DNA from: Fidelibacterota bacterium MT.SAG.3
GTDB taxonomy: Bacteria; Fidelibacterota; SORT01
Assembly: GCA_004402895.1 (NCBI GenBank)
Contig: SORT01000002.1
Span: forward strand, 19,763-83,762
Direction of reading: 5' to 3'
DNA: 64,000 bases
Shown: positions 15,217 to 24,100 of the stretch, one piece after another
How the letters are laid out: each line of letters begins with the position of its first letter
Numbering within the stretch: the first letter of the stretch is position 1
Program-made: the position numbers and the translations under genes
Notes under the pieces: generated by a model
Told to the model about the DNA's origin: nothing
Seen by the model: the letters and a program-made list of their open reading frames with translations, nothing else
Database searches by the model: none

Positions 15217-17145
15217 TCAATTTTGGTTAAGCGAACGGGTATAGGCGAGTTTTCCGCCTGCCTTCAGAATACTCTTTTCAAGGTCTGTCATATCGCTTTT
15301 GACTGTGAACTCCATTCCCTTGGTCAAGTTCTTGACGGTGAAATCATTACCGAACTCAAGATTGCTCAGAATATCGTTGATCTCGAGCTCATCGCCTTGA
15401 TCTATCTTATCGTTATCTGCAGCGTCTATCAGAAGCGGAAGGATTCCGAAATTTATCAGGTTCGCCCTGTGTATGCGGGCGAAGCTATTGACTATCAGGG
15501 CATCGATCCCGAGGAACATCGGCGCAAGAGCCGCATGCTCACGCGAGGAACCCTGACCGTAGTTGGTCCCTCCGACTATGATACCGCTGCCCGCCGCTTT
15601 CGCGCGCGCGGCGAATGTATCATCAACGTTCATATAAACGAATTCCGCTATCGCCGGTATGTTGCTCCGAAAAGGAAGAACTTTCGCGCCTGCCGGCAGG
15701 ATGTGGTCGGTCGTAATGTTGTCGCCGACCTTGAGGATAACTTCGCTCTTTATGGTGTCGGTAAGCGAGTCTTTCACCGGAACCTCTTTTATATTCGGTC
15801 CCCGCAATATTTCGACTCCCGAAGGATCGTCTATGGGAGGTATTATGCCCGAATCGTCAATCGTATATTGAGTCGGCGCTTCGATCTTTATTACCTGCTC
15901 TATCGTCGTCGGATCTACAAACTCGCCCGCCAACGCTGAAGCTGCAGCTATCTCAGGACTCACGAGATATATTTCGTCACCTTGAGTACCGCTTCTTCCG
16001 GGAAAATTTCTGTTACCAGTCCGCAGGGAGATCCCTCCTGTGGGCGGAGCCTGCCCCATTCCGATGCAGAAACCGCAAGCGGATTCGAGTATCCTTGAGC
16101 CGGATGAGATTATCATACCCAAGCCGCCACTCTCCGCTATCATCTGGAAAACCTGTTTTGAACCCGGCGCGACACCCATATCGACCCCCGGATGAATCTT
16201 CTTCCCTTCAAGCATTTTCGCCACCATCATCATATCTTCATATGAAGAGTTTGTACAGGTTCCTATCAACACTTGCACAACTTTCTTGCCTACAAGAGAT
16301 TTGACATGAGTTATATTGTCGGGACTGCCCGGTTCCGCCACTAAAGGCTCTAAAGCGCTCAGATCAATTTCAATGATCTCGTCGTACTCGGCGTCCTCAT
16401 CCGCGGAAAGCTCCACCCAGACATCTCCCCTGCCCTGCGCATCGAAAAACCGTTTCGTATTCTCATCCGACGGGAAGATCGAGGTCGTCGCGCCTGCTTC
16501 CGTGCCCATATTCGCGATGGCGAACCTATCTCCTGCTGAAAGCGCTTTTACTCCCGGTCCGAAATATTCCAACACCTTTCCGACTCCGCCCTTGACGGTG
16601 AGAATTTCCAAGATCTTGAAGATCACATTTTTCGCGTTGACGAACGGCTGGAGTTCACCCGTCAGATTTATGCCTATAATTTGCGGATATGTCAGGAAAA
16701 ACGGACCTCCGCCCATCGCCACCGCGACATCAAGTCCGCCCGCTCCAATGGATATCATACCCAAGCCGCCGCCGGTCGGAGTATGCGAATCACTGCCGAG
16801 GAGGGTTTTCCCCGGAACACCGAATCGTTCTCTATGAACCTGATGACAGATACCGTTGCCCGGTTTGGAGAAATATACGCCGTATTTTGCGGCAACCGAT
16901 TTCAGATACGCATGGTCATCTGCGTTGCGAAAATCCGTTTGCAGCATATTATGATCAACGTAACTTACCGATAATTCGGTCTTTACCCTGTCAAGCCCCA
17001 TCGCCTCAAATTGGAGATACGCCATTGTCCCTGTTGCGTCCTGAGTAAGAGTCTGGTCGATTTTTATTCCTATCTCGGAGCCTTTTACAGGCTCTCCTAC
17101 AACAATATGCTCGTTAATGATCTTTTCCGCTAAAGTTAATCCCAT
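15217..17145 (-). CDS. Aconitate hydratase
   Basis: Isomerises citrate and isocitrate in the TCA cycle using a [4Fe-4S] cluster. The protein is 642 residues, the short aconitase form rather than the ~890-residue AcnA. Cluster Cys are visible in IGTCTNSSYEDM (~292) and ACGFCIGMG (two Cys, ~356-359). DSHTPTGGG in the substrate site and the C-terminal swivel domain with GGTNYGQGSSREHAAL (Arg and Ser of the active site) are intact. ATG 17145 has GAAGGA upstream. It is the first gene of the aconitase, DJ-1, fumC operon and diverges from the DUF512-der-lepA operon, which ends with isocitrate dehydrogenase genes, so neighbouring transcripts supply consecutive TCA steps. Confidence 0.95.
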   Translation of the reverse strand: MGLTLAEKIINEHIVVGEPVKGSEIGIKIDQTLTQDATGTMAYLQFEAMGLDRVKTELSVSYVDHNMLQTDFRNADDHAYLKSVAAKYGVYFSKPGNGICHQVHRERFGVPGKTLLGSDSHTPTGGGLGMISIGAGGLDVAVAMGGGPFFLTYPQIIGINLTGELQPFVNAKNVIFKILEILTVKGGVGKVLEYFGPGVKALSAGDRFAIANMGTEAGATTSIFPSDENTKRFFDAQGRGDVWVELSADEDAEYDEIIEIDLSALEPLVAEPGSPDNITHVKSLVGKKVVQVLIGTCTNSSYEDMMMVAKMLEGKKIHPGVDMGVAPGSKQVFQMIAESGGLGMIISSGSRILESACGFCIGMGQAPPTGGISLRTGNRNFPGRSGTQGDEIYLVSPEIAAASALAGEFVDPTTIEQVIKIEAPTQYTIDDSGIIPPIDDPSGVEILRGPNIKEVPVKDSLTDTIKSEVILKVGDNITTDHILPAGAKVLPFRSNIPAIAEFVYMNVDDTFAARAKAAGSGIIVGGTNYGQGSSREHAALAPMFLGIDALIVNSFARIHRANLINFGILPLLIDAADNDKIDQGDELEINDILSNLEFGNDFTVKNLTKGMEFTVKSDMTDLEKSILKAGGKLAYTRSLNQN

Positions 17146-17208
17146 AAATCCTTCTCTATATATTCAGTACCTTTCGGCAATGTTTTTCATCTTTTGTAAG
17201 CTTCTAAA

Positions 17209-17257
17209 TATAATAAACATAGGAGAGAGTTACAAGGGTGCTTAAAGCGCCTTTTTT
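17209..17257 (+). promoter_or_regulatory. -10 box followed at once by an attenuator-like terminator
   Basis: TATAAT at 17209-17214 has a weak -35. Transcription from it would start near 17221 and run into GGTGCT-TAA-AGCGCC plus TTTTTT (17237-17257), a textbook intrinsic terminator on the plus strand. No plus-strand gene precedes it, so it lies in the leader of the DUF512 operon. A third segment AAGCACC (17265-17271) can pair perfectly with GGTGCTT (17237-17243) and would break the terminator stem. Confidence 0.5.
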
Positions 17258-17411
17258 CGGCTGAAAGCACCTTTCTTTTGCTTATTCCTTTAAAATGGGT
17301 CACTAAAATCGAATATTGTTTGCTAATCAACCGAAAAATCGCTTAATTAACAGGCTGCACAATGAATGAATGGCAAAATTTATCTGTTGTCGATAGAAAG
17401 GGCAATTGGTT

Positions 17412-18686
17412 TTGATTGAAATAAAAGATGTAGAGAAAGAGAGTATAGCTTCCGAAGTAGGCATCAAACCGGGAGATAAACTCATCAGCGTGAACGGATG
17501 CGGCGTCAGCGACATAATCGATTACCGATTTCTCGCCACTGATGATTCCGTTGACGTTGTAATCAAACGCGACAATAAAGAAGTTGCTTTCGAGATCGAA
17601 AAACATCCCGATGATGATATGGGCATTTCATTTGTTCCGAAGCAATACAAATCGTGCTGCAACAAATGCGTTTTCTGCTACGTTGACCAACTCCCCGCCG
17701 GAATGCGGCTTTCCCTTTATTTCAGAGATGGGGATTATCGTCTCTCATTTCTACATGGTAATTTCGTAACCCTTACAAATACATCGTGGAAAGAGCTCGA
17801 ACGGATCGTCCGTCAACGGTTAAGTCCTATTTATATATCAATTCATGTGACCGATCTCGAAACGCGCAAATTCATGCTCGGAATAGATTTTGACGACGAT
17901 ATACTGAAGAAGATCGCTTATCTCGATGAAAACAATATCGAGATGCATTCGCAGGTCGTCCTCTGCCCCGGTATGAATGACGGTGAGATTCTTGACAATA
18001 CAATCGAGGATCTCTGGAATTTCAGGAAAAATGTCCGCTCTATGGCTGTTGTTCCCATAGGACTTACAAAACACAGGGACGGGCTTACTAAGATTGACCC
18101 TGTAACTCCTGAATACGCCCGTGAAATGATCAAAAACGGCAGCCGATGGGATGAGCGGTTCCCACGCACAGACGGCAAACGATTCGTTTATCTATCGGAC
18201 GAATGGTATATCATGGCTGGAGAACCAATACCGGAAAAAGAATATTACGACGAGTTCCCACAATTGGATAACGGTATCGGTTCAGTCCGCGAGTTCTTAG
18301 ATGATCTTAACGACGCTAAAGGCGACTTTCCGAATCGTTTGGACAAACCGAAAGAGATAACCATCGTCACCGGAATGTTAGCGGAAGGGATACTGAATGA
18401 AAACCTCCTGCCCGCTTTGGAAAGAATAGAAAACCTCAAAGTCAAAATGCTTGTCGCAAAAAACGGTTTCTTAGGTGAATCGGTTACAATTTCGGGACTG
18501 CTATCGGCACAGGATATAATCAGGACTCTTCAAGAAGGCGATCCTATCGGTGAAGTATTCCTTCCGCCGCGTATATTGAACACGGACGGATTCCTCCTCG
18601 ATAATATGCGTCCCGAAGATATATCAAATGTTTGCGGTGTGCCGGTTCAAGTCTACAACGACGATTTTCACTCGCTTTACAGTTAA
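17412..18686 (+). CDS. DUF512-family protein (PDZ plus radical-SAM-like core)
   Basis: I choose the TTG at 17412 (MIEIKDVEKESIASEVG), nine bases after AAAGGG; the track start 17406 is also TTG but too close to that SD. The product has 424 residues. Residues ~1-60 form a PDZ-like domain (IKPGDKLISVNG). A Cys cluster CCNKCVFCYVDQLP follows (~78-90), then the family-typical RLSFLHGNFVTLTN and, in the C-terminal half, the DUF512 domain. The Cys pattern resembles a radical-SAM iron-sulfur site, but function is undetermined. The gene lies 5 bp ahead of der, an association also seen in other phyla (stated from memory). Confidence 0.85.
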   Translation: MIEIKDVEKESIASEVGIKPGDKLISVNGCGVSDIIDYRFLATDDSVDVVIKRDNKEVAFEIEKHPDDDMGISFVPKQYKSCCNKCVFCYVDQLPAGMRLSLYFRDGDYRLSFLHGNFVTLTNTSWKELERIVRQRLSPIYISIHVTDLETRKFMLGIDFDDDILKKIAYLDENNIEMHSQVVLCPGMNDGEILDNTIEDLWNFRKNVRSMAVVPIGLTKHRDGLTKIDPVTPEYAREMIKNGSRWDERFPRTDGKRFVYLSDEWYIMAGEPIPEKEYYDEFPQLDNGIGSVREFLDDLNDAKGDFPNRLDKPKEITIVTGMLAEGILNENLLPALERIENLKVKMLVAKNGFLGESVTISGLLSAQDIIRTLQEGDPIGEVFLPPRILNTDGFLLDNMRPEDISNVCGVPVQVYNDDFHSLYS

Positions 18687-18691
18687 GAATT

Positions 18692-20014
18692 TTGGCAAAA
18701 TCAATTCCCATAGTATCTATAATCGGTAGACCGAATGTCGGTAAGTCCACCCTCTTCAACCGTTTTATCGGACGACGAGACGCTATCGTTGATTCCACCG
18801 CAGGAGTGACACGAGACCGGAAATACGGAAACGTCAGCTGGTCGGGACATGAATTTATACTTGTCGATACGGGAGGATATGACGCAAAATCGGATGAACC
18901 TATCCTCTCATCTGTTCGCAAGCAAGCTTTGGCGGCAGTCGATGAGTCGGAACTCGTACTCTTCGTGGTTGATTCAGAAACAGGGATCACTGCAGGCGAT
19001 GAGGAGATCGCAAAGGTAATTTTGAGGCAATCTAAAAAGGTCATACTCGTTGTCAATAAAGTTGACGACAAAACACGCGAGCCGGATATATACGATTTTA
19101 TGAAACTCGGACTTGGAGAACCCTTTCCTATTTCCGCCGAATCGGGAAGAAGGACGGGCGATCTTCTCGAAGAAGCGGTAAAACACTTCAATACTTCCCC
19201 GGCGAACTCCATCGAAGAAGACGAGGGTATTAAAATCGCAATTGTCGGCGTTCCGAACGTTGGGAAATCATCTCTTGTCAATAGACTTTTGAACAAAGAG
19301 CAGCAGATCGTTACCGACATTCCCGGCACAACGAGAGACAGCGCCGACAGCAAGTTGTCTTACAAAGGCAAAATTTATACTCTGATCGATACAGCGGGAA
19401 TCAGAAGAAAAGCGAAAATCAAGGACGCCGTTGAATTTTACAGTACCGTTAGGGCGCGGAGAGCGATGGACAGAGCGGATGTGATAGTCGCGATGCTCGA
19501 TTCCATGCGAGGGATGGATAAACAGGATGTACATATAATCGTGGAAGCATTGGACAGGAGAAAATGTCTCGTGGTTGCCGTAAATAAATGGGACCTAATA
19601 AAAAAAACCAATCGTACTCATAAAGAATGGTCGGAAGAGCTCAAAGACAGGCTTCCTCTGTTGGAAAACTATCCGATAGAATTTATTTCCGCTCTCGACG
19701 GTCAGAGGATCCATAAGATACTTGACTTAGTCAGCAAAATTCAAAAAGAGTCCCAGAAAAACATAAAAACTAAAACTCTTAATGACTGGCTCACCCAAAC
19801 GGTCGCGCATACATCACCTCCGAGTTACAATAATCGTTTCGTGAAGATCACATTCGTCAATCAGGCGAAGGCAGTACCACCTACTTTTGTTTTTTTTACT
19901 AATTACCCGAAGGGTATAAAAGAGAACTATAAGCGTTTTCTTGAACATAACCTGCGTGCCGCTTTCGGATTTCACGGAGTTCCTATTACTCTTCTCTTCA
20001 AGGCTAAGAACTGA
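18692..20014 (+). CDS. der: Ribosome-assembly GTPase Der (EngA)
   Basis: The tandem-GTPase Der assists 50S subunit maturation. I start at TTG 18692 (then AKSIPIVSIIGRPNVGKST), five bases after the DUF512 stop; the track start lies inside that gene. That gives 440 residues, the usual length. Two complete G domains are visible: GRPNVGKST, DTGGYD and NKVD in the first, GVPNVGKSS (~186), DTAG and NKWD in the second. A C-terminal KH-like domain ends the protein. It is translationally close to its upstream partner and shares an operon with lepA, another ribosome-associated GTPase. Confidence 0.96.
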   Translation: MAKSIPIVSIIGRPNVGKSTLFNRFIGRRDAIVDSTAGVTRDRKYGNVSWSGHEFILVDTGGYDAKSDEPILSSVRKQALAAVDESELVLFVVDSETGITAGDEEIAKVILRQSKKVILVVNKVDDKTREPDIYDFMKLGLGEPFPISAESGRRTGDLLEEAVKHFNTSPANSIEEDEGIKIAIVGVPNVGKSSLVNRLLNKEQQIVTDIPGTTRDSADSKLSYKGKIYTLIDTAGIRRKAKIKDAVEFYSTVRARRAMDRADVIVAMLDSMRGMDKQDVHIIVEALDRRKCLVVAVNKWDLIKKTNRTHKEWSEELKDRLPLLENYPIEFISALDGQRIHKILDLVSKIQKESQKNIKTKTLNDWLTQTVAHTSPPSYNNRFVKITFVNQAKAVPPTFVFFTNYPKGIKENYKRFLEHNLRAAFGFHGVPITLLFKAKN

Positions 20015-20118
20015 GCAGCAAACAGCTTGTTAGGCATCTGAAGCTGAGTAATTATGTCTTACGTTGACTTCCCCCCTCAGATGGCTTAATATCTAAGGTC
20101 TTTAAATAACAGGAGAGT

Positions 20119-21918
20119 ATGAGCGCCGAAAATATACGAAATTTCTGCATTATAGCCCATATCGATCATGGCAAATCGACACTCGCCGATCGATTTCTCG
20201 AGCTGACCCATACCTTGAGCGATAAAGAAATGATGAATCAGGTGCTCGATGACATGGATATCGAGAGAGAACGCGGTATCACCATAAAATCTCATGCGAT
20301 AACTATGGATTATGATGCCAAGAACGGCAAAAAATATAAATTCAACCTTATAGACACACCTGGGCATGTAGATTTTTCGTATGAGGTCAGCCGCAGCCTT
20401 GCTGCCTGTGAGGGAGCGCTCCTTCTTGTGGACGCTGCGCAGGGTGTTGAAGCGCAGACTGTCAGTAATGCTTACCTCGCTGTTGACGGTGGGCTGAAAA
20501 TAATACCCATTATAAACAAAATAGATCTGGGTGCCAAAGAAGTTGATATTGCCATCGAACAGATCATCGAATTGCTCGGATGTAAGAAAGAGGAGATTTT
20601 TCTTATCAGCGCCAAAACCGGCGAAGGTGTCGATGAAATTCTTGAAGCCATAGTAGATATCATTCCACCTCCGGATGCAGACAGTTCTAAACCTCTCAGG
20701 GCGATAATATTCGACTCGACATTTGACAAATATCGCGGAGCAATTGCCTATTTGCGCGTATTTGAAGGAAAGTTAGTCGAGGGACAGCAGATAAAGTTCT
20801 TCTCAAACAATAAATCTCTTGAGGCTCTCGAGATCGGCATACTGCGTATGAAAAGGATAAAGAAAAAGGAGCTTAATGCGGGTGATGTCGGTTATTTGAT
20901 AGCGGGCGTAAAGGATGTGAAAGATACTAAAGTTGGCGATACCGTTACATCCGTTGATAATCCGGCGAAAGAAGCTCTTCCCGGCTACAAAGAGTCCAAA
21001 CCGATGGTATACAGCGGTATTTTCCCGATCGACAACGAAGATTACACCAAATTAAGGATGGCGCTGGAAAAATTACAGCTCAACGACGCTGCTATCTCCT
21101 TTGAACCTGAATCATCCGAAGCTCTCGGATTCGGATTTAGGTGCGGGTACCTCGGTATGCTTCACATGGAGATAGTTTTGGAACGATTATCAAGGGAATT
21201 CGATATGGATATCCTCGCGACTGTTCCGAATGCCAAGTATCTTGTAGAGTTACACAACGGTACTTCGATTGAAATTGATAATCCGGTAAAACTCCCTCCG
21301 GTGGGGGACATCGACAAGATAAAAGAGCCGTTTATCCGGGCGGCGATCATCACACCTTCCGAGTATATCGGAGGTATCATGAAACTCGCTCAGGAGAAGA
21401 GAGGCATTTACAAATCCACAGACTATCTTAATGCCAATCGCGTTGAAATCATTTATGAGCTGCCTCTTATGGAAGTTCTTTTTGATTTTTATGACCGTCT
21501 AAAATCTGTCAGCAGAGGGTATGCTTCACTTGATTATGACTATATCGGATACAGGGAAGGCAAACTCGTCCGGCTTGATATACTTATTAACGGAGACAAG
21601 ATCGATGCCTTTTCAATTATCGTCCATAAGGATAAGGCTTACGACTGGGGCAGAAGAATAACCGAGAAACTAAAAACCATTATTCCCCGTCAAATGTTCC
21701 CGATCGCACTGCAAGGTTCTATCGGCAGTAAAATTATTGCGCGTCAAACCGTAAGCGCGCTGAGAAAAAATGTTACTGCAAAATGTTACGGCGGAGATAT
21801 AACCCGTAAGCGAAAACTGTTAGAGAAGCAGAAAGCAGGGAAAAAACGGATGAAATTGGTCGGGAACGTGCAGGTTCCTCAGGAAGCGTTCATTGCCGTA
21901 TTGCAGTTGGATGACTAA
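20119..21918 (+). CDS. lepA: Elongation factor 4 (LepA), ribosome-associated GTPase
   Basis: The protein is 599 residues with an AGGAGAGT SD before ATG 20119. G1 AHIDHGKSTL (~14-23), G2/G3 with RGITIKSHA and DTPGHVDFSYEV, and NKIDL for G4 are all present. The LepA-specific C-terminal domain (RQTVSALRKNVTAKCYGGDITRKRKLL) is complete. LepA acts on stalled or back-translocating ribosomes. It lies 104 bp behind der; that gap shows no strong terminator. Confidence 0.97.
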   Translation: MSAENIRNFCIIAHIDHGKSTLADRFLELTHTLSDKEMMNQVLDDMDIERERGITIKSHAITMDYDAKNGKKYKFNLIDTPGHVDFSYEVSRSLAACEGALLLVDAAQGVEAQTVSNAYLAVDGGLKIIPIINKIDLGAKEVDIAIEQIIELLGCKKEEIFLISAKTGEGVDEILEAIVDIIPPPDADSSKPLRAIIFDSTFDKYRGAIAYLRVFEGKLVEGQQIKFFSNNKSLEALEIGILRMKRIKKKELNAGDVGYLIAGVKDVKDTKVGDTVTSVDNPAKEALPGYKESKPMVYSGIFPIDNEDYTKLRMALEKLQLNDAAISFEPESSEALGFGFRCGYLGMLHMEIVLERLSREFDMDILATVPNAKYLVELHNGTSIEIDNPVKLPPVGDIDKIKEPFIRAAIITPSEYIGGIMKLAQEKRGIYKSTDYLNANRVEIIYELPLMEVLFDFYDRLKSVSRGYASLDYDYIGYREGKLVRLDILINGDKIDAFSIIVHKDKAYDWGRRITEKLKTIIPRQMFPIALQGSIGSKIIARQTVSALRKNVTAKCYGGDITRKRKLLEKQKAGKKRMKLVGNVQVPQEAFIAVLQLDD

Positions 21919-21960
21919 TTTTCAGATATTTTAAGTTAGAATAACAAAAATGATTCGGTG

Positions 21961-22689
21961 ATGCAGGATTATTGGGAACTATATAAAGAATACTCAAGGG
22001 CTTCAAAATCGCCCTTTTATTCATTCTTGTTCGTTGTTCCGCTTATGATGACCTACGAAATTGCGGCTTTCATAATGAATAAGTCAGACATTGAAGGTCT
22101 TCGCAATGGAGCCGATGTGGTCACAAAACAGATATTGAATTTATTCGGCGTTGCGGGCTTCTATGGATTCAGCATCCTGGTTCTCGCCACTCTTATTGGG
22201 CTTTTCATTCATGAATTGCGAGATCATGAGTTCATTCTGAAATATCGATATCTTTTAACCATGCTTTGCGAATCTCTTCTTTACGCATTTCTGTTCGGGT
22301 TTGTGGTAAGCAAGATAACAAGTATCTTTCTTCAGTTTCCTTCTTCATTCAGCTGGAAACACCAACTCGTTTTATCATTGGGCGCCGGTGTCTATGAGGA
22401 ATTTTTGTTCAGAGTTGTGCTGATAACTCTTTTCGTACTTATTTTCACAAAAGTTGTCGGACTTACAAAGATCTTTTCGGTAACAATCTCTATTATTCTC
22501 TCCTCCCTGATATTTTCCGGATTCCATTACATAGGTTTCCTCGGTGAACCGTTTCTTTTCAGCACTTTTATGTTCAGGTTCATAGGCGGAACTATATTAT
22601 CCATTCTATATGTTGTTAGAGGCTTTGGAATCACGGCATATACTCACAGCTTTTATGATCTATTTATCGTTGCAGGAATTTTAGGATGA
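21961..22689 (+). CDS. CPBP-family intramembrane metalloprotease (CAAX protease/Abi)
   Basis: The protein is 242 residues from ATG 21961; the track uses the GTG directly before it. About seven to eight hydrophobic segments are seen. Motif 1 is GAGVYEEFLFRVVL (EExxxR, ~145-150) and motif 2 is FSGFHYIG (catalytic His ~188), the active-site signature of CPBP/Rce1-like glutamate proteases. The C-terminal THSFYD supplies the third-motif His. Substrates in bacteria are mostly unknown; some members give bacteriocin immunity. Its stop overlaps the next ATG by 4 bp (ATGA). Confidence 0.88.
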   Translation: MQDYWELYKEYSRASKSPFYSFLFVVPLMMTYEIAAFIMNKSDIEGLRNGADVVTKQILNLFGVAGFYGFSILVLATLIGLFIHELRDHEFILKYRYLLTMLCESLLYAFLFGFVVSKITSIFLQFPSSFSWKHQLVLSLGAGVYEEFLFRVVLITLFVLIFTKVVGLTKIFSVTISIILSSLIFSGFHYIGFLGEPFLFSTFMFRFIGGTILSILYVVRGFGITAYTHSFYDLFIVAGILG

Positions 22690-23099
22690 AATATCCGTTT
22701 CAGGTAAAATATAAAGTGGCTTTCCGCGATATTGACATGCATGGCGTTCTACACCATTCAAATTTTTTTTACTACTGCGAAAAGGCAAGAGTCGCGCTCT
22801 TGGAATCAAGCGGTCTTCCTTACAATTCGGTGATCGATCTGGGATTAGGGCTAGTATTAGTGGAAGCTAAACTCAGATATTTTGCTCCGGTAAAATTTGA
22901 TGACATTTTGGTGCTATACCTTGGAGTGTCTGAATTTAAAAAGACCTCCTTCAAAATATTATACTCATTGGAGGTTAATGGCAAAAAAGTATCTGAGGGA
23001 CATACTCACCACGTTTGCATTAATTTAGACTCGGGAAAACCGATTAAATTCCCCCTAAAACTTATCGAAGCGATGAAAACATATCCGGTCGGAACCTGA
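22686..23099 (+). CDS. YbgC/4HBT-type acyl-CoA thioesterase
   Basis: The protein is 137 residues with a hot-dog fold. FRDIDMHGVLHHSNFFYYCEKARVALL matches the 4-hydroxybenzoyl-CoA thioesterase family pattern with the catalytic Asp (D17 in DIDMHG) and the long helix after it. It starts in the ATGA overlap with the CPBP gene and ends 2 bp before the first dehydrogenase gene, so translation is coupled. The acyl-CoA substrate is not predictable. Confidence 0.87.
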   Translation: MKYPFQVKYKVAFRDIDMHGVLHHSNFFYYCEKARVALLESSGLPYNSVIDLGLGLVLVEAKLRYFAPVKFDDILVLYLGVSEFKKTSFKILYSLEVNGKKVSEGHTHHVCINLDSGKPIKFPLKLIEAMKTYPVGT

Positions 23100-23101
23100 C
23101 C

Positions 23102-24100
23102 ATGAATTATCATATTACATTGATTGAAGGCGATGGTATCGGACCGGAAGTAATGGGTTCTGCTCTTGAAATTCTTGATGCCGCCGGAGTGGATATCAGA
23201 TGGGACAAAGCGATAGCAGGACAGGAAGCGGTAGATAAATTCGGTGAAACGGTACCGGAAGAAACTATCAACTCGATTAAAAAAACAAAGGTAGCCTTCA
23301 AAGGACCTGTGACAACGCCCATAGGAAAAGGATTTCGATCCGCTAATGTAAGCCTGCGTCAAAAACTGAATCTTAACGCTTGCATGAGACCCGTAGCAAA
23401 CCTTCCCGGCATAACTACCCGACATCAAAACGTTGATCTTGTCGTGGTCAGAGAAAATAGTGAGGGTCTTTATTCCGGTCTTGAACACCAAGTTGTGAAA
23501 GGAGTTGTTGCCAGTCTGAAAGTCATCTCTCGGAGCGCATGTAATGCCATAGGTCAATTCGCATTTGACTACTGCCGTAATCATGGGAGAAGGAAAGTTA
23601 CGGCTGTGCACAAAGCGGCGGTCATGAAAAAATCTGACGGTCTGTTTCTTGAAGAAATTAGAAAAATCGCAAAAAAAAATCCGTTCATTGAATATGACGA
23701 ATTGGCGATCGACAGCCTCTCAATGCAGCTCGTTATGGAACCTTCAAAATTTGATGTATTGGTAATGGGTAATTTATACGGTGACATCATCAGCGATCTG
23801 GCAAGCGGATTGGTAGGAGGACTCGGAGTGGTGCCGGGAGCTAATATTGGGAAAGATTATGCCGTGTTCGAGCCTGTGCATGGCAGCGCTCCCGACTTAG
23901 CCGGCAAGGGTTTGGCAAATCCGCTTGCCGCTGTACTTTCAGGAGTTCTAATGCTCGAGTATCTCGGTGAACATGCTGCAGGAGATCGCATCAGAGATGC
24001 GGTTTATAAGGTGCTTGAAGATGGGAAAATCAGAACAGCTGATCTGGGCGGAAAATCAAGCACAAATGAATTTACCAGGGCGATCATAGAGATATTATGA
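23102..24100 (+). CDS. NAD-type isocitrate/isopropylmalate dehydrogenase family, catalytic copy
   Basis: The protein is 332 residues, the length of NAD-IDH (Idh3-like) and homoisocitrate-type enzymes. Catalytic features are intact: the substrate loop FRSANVSLRQK (Ser, Asn, Arg), RENSEGLYSGLEH (Tyr), HKAAVMKKSDG (Lys), GNLYGDIISDL (metal Asp) and HGSAPDLAGKGLANP (NAD adenosine site). IDH is favoured because aconitase and fumarase are divergently transcribed nearby and no leucine genes are present, but isopropylmalate or homoisocitrate cannot be excluded. The stop overlaps the next start by 4 bp. Confidence 0.85.
   Translation: MNYHITLIEGDGIGPEVMGSALEILDAAGVDIRWDKAIAGQEAVDKFGETVPEETINSIKKTKVAFKGPVTTPIGKGFRSANVSLRQKLNLNACMRPVANLPGITTRHQNVDLVVVRENSEGLYSGLEHQVVKGVVASLKVISRSACNAIGQFAFDYCRNHGRRKVTAVHKAAVMKKSDGLFLEEIRKIAKKNPFIEYDELAIDSLSMQLVMEPSKFDVLVMGNLYGDIISDLASGLVGGLGVVPGANIGKDYAVFEPVHGSAPDLAGKGLANPLAAVLSGVLMLEYLGEHAAGDRIRDAVYKVLEDGKIRTADLGGKSSTNEFTRAIIEIL

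Noticed and set aside
14887-15939. 350-aa plus-strand ORF
   Set aside because: It is the antisense shadow of aconitase and the DJ-1 gene, both of which have complete family motifs in the other strand.
18544-19353. 269-aa minus-strand ORF over der
   Set aside because: Shadow of the Der GTPase gene; Ser-rich without domain.
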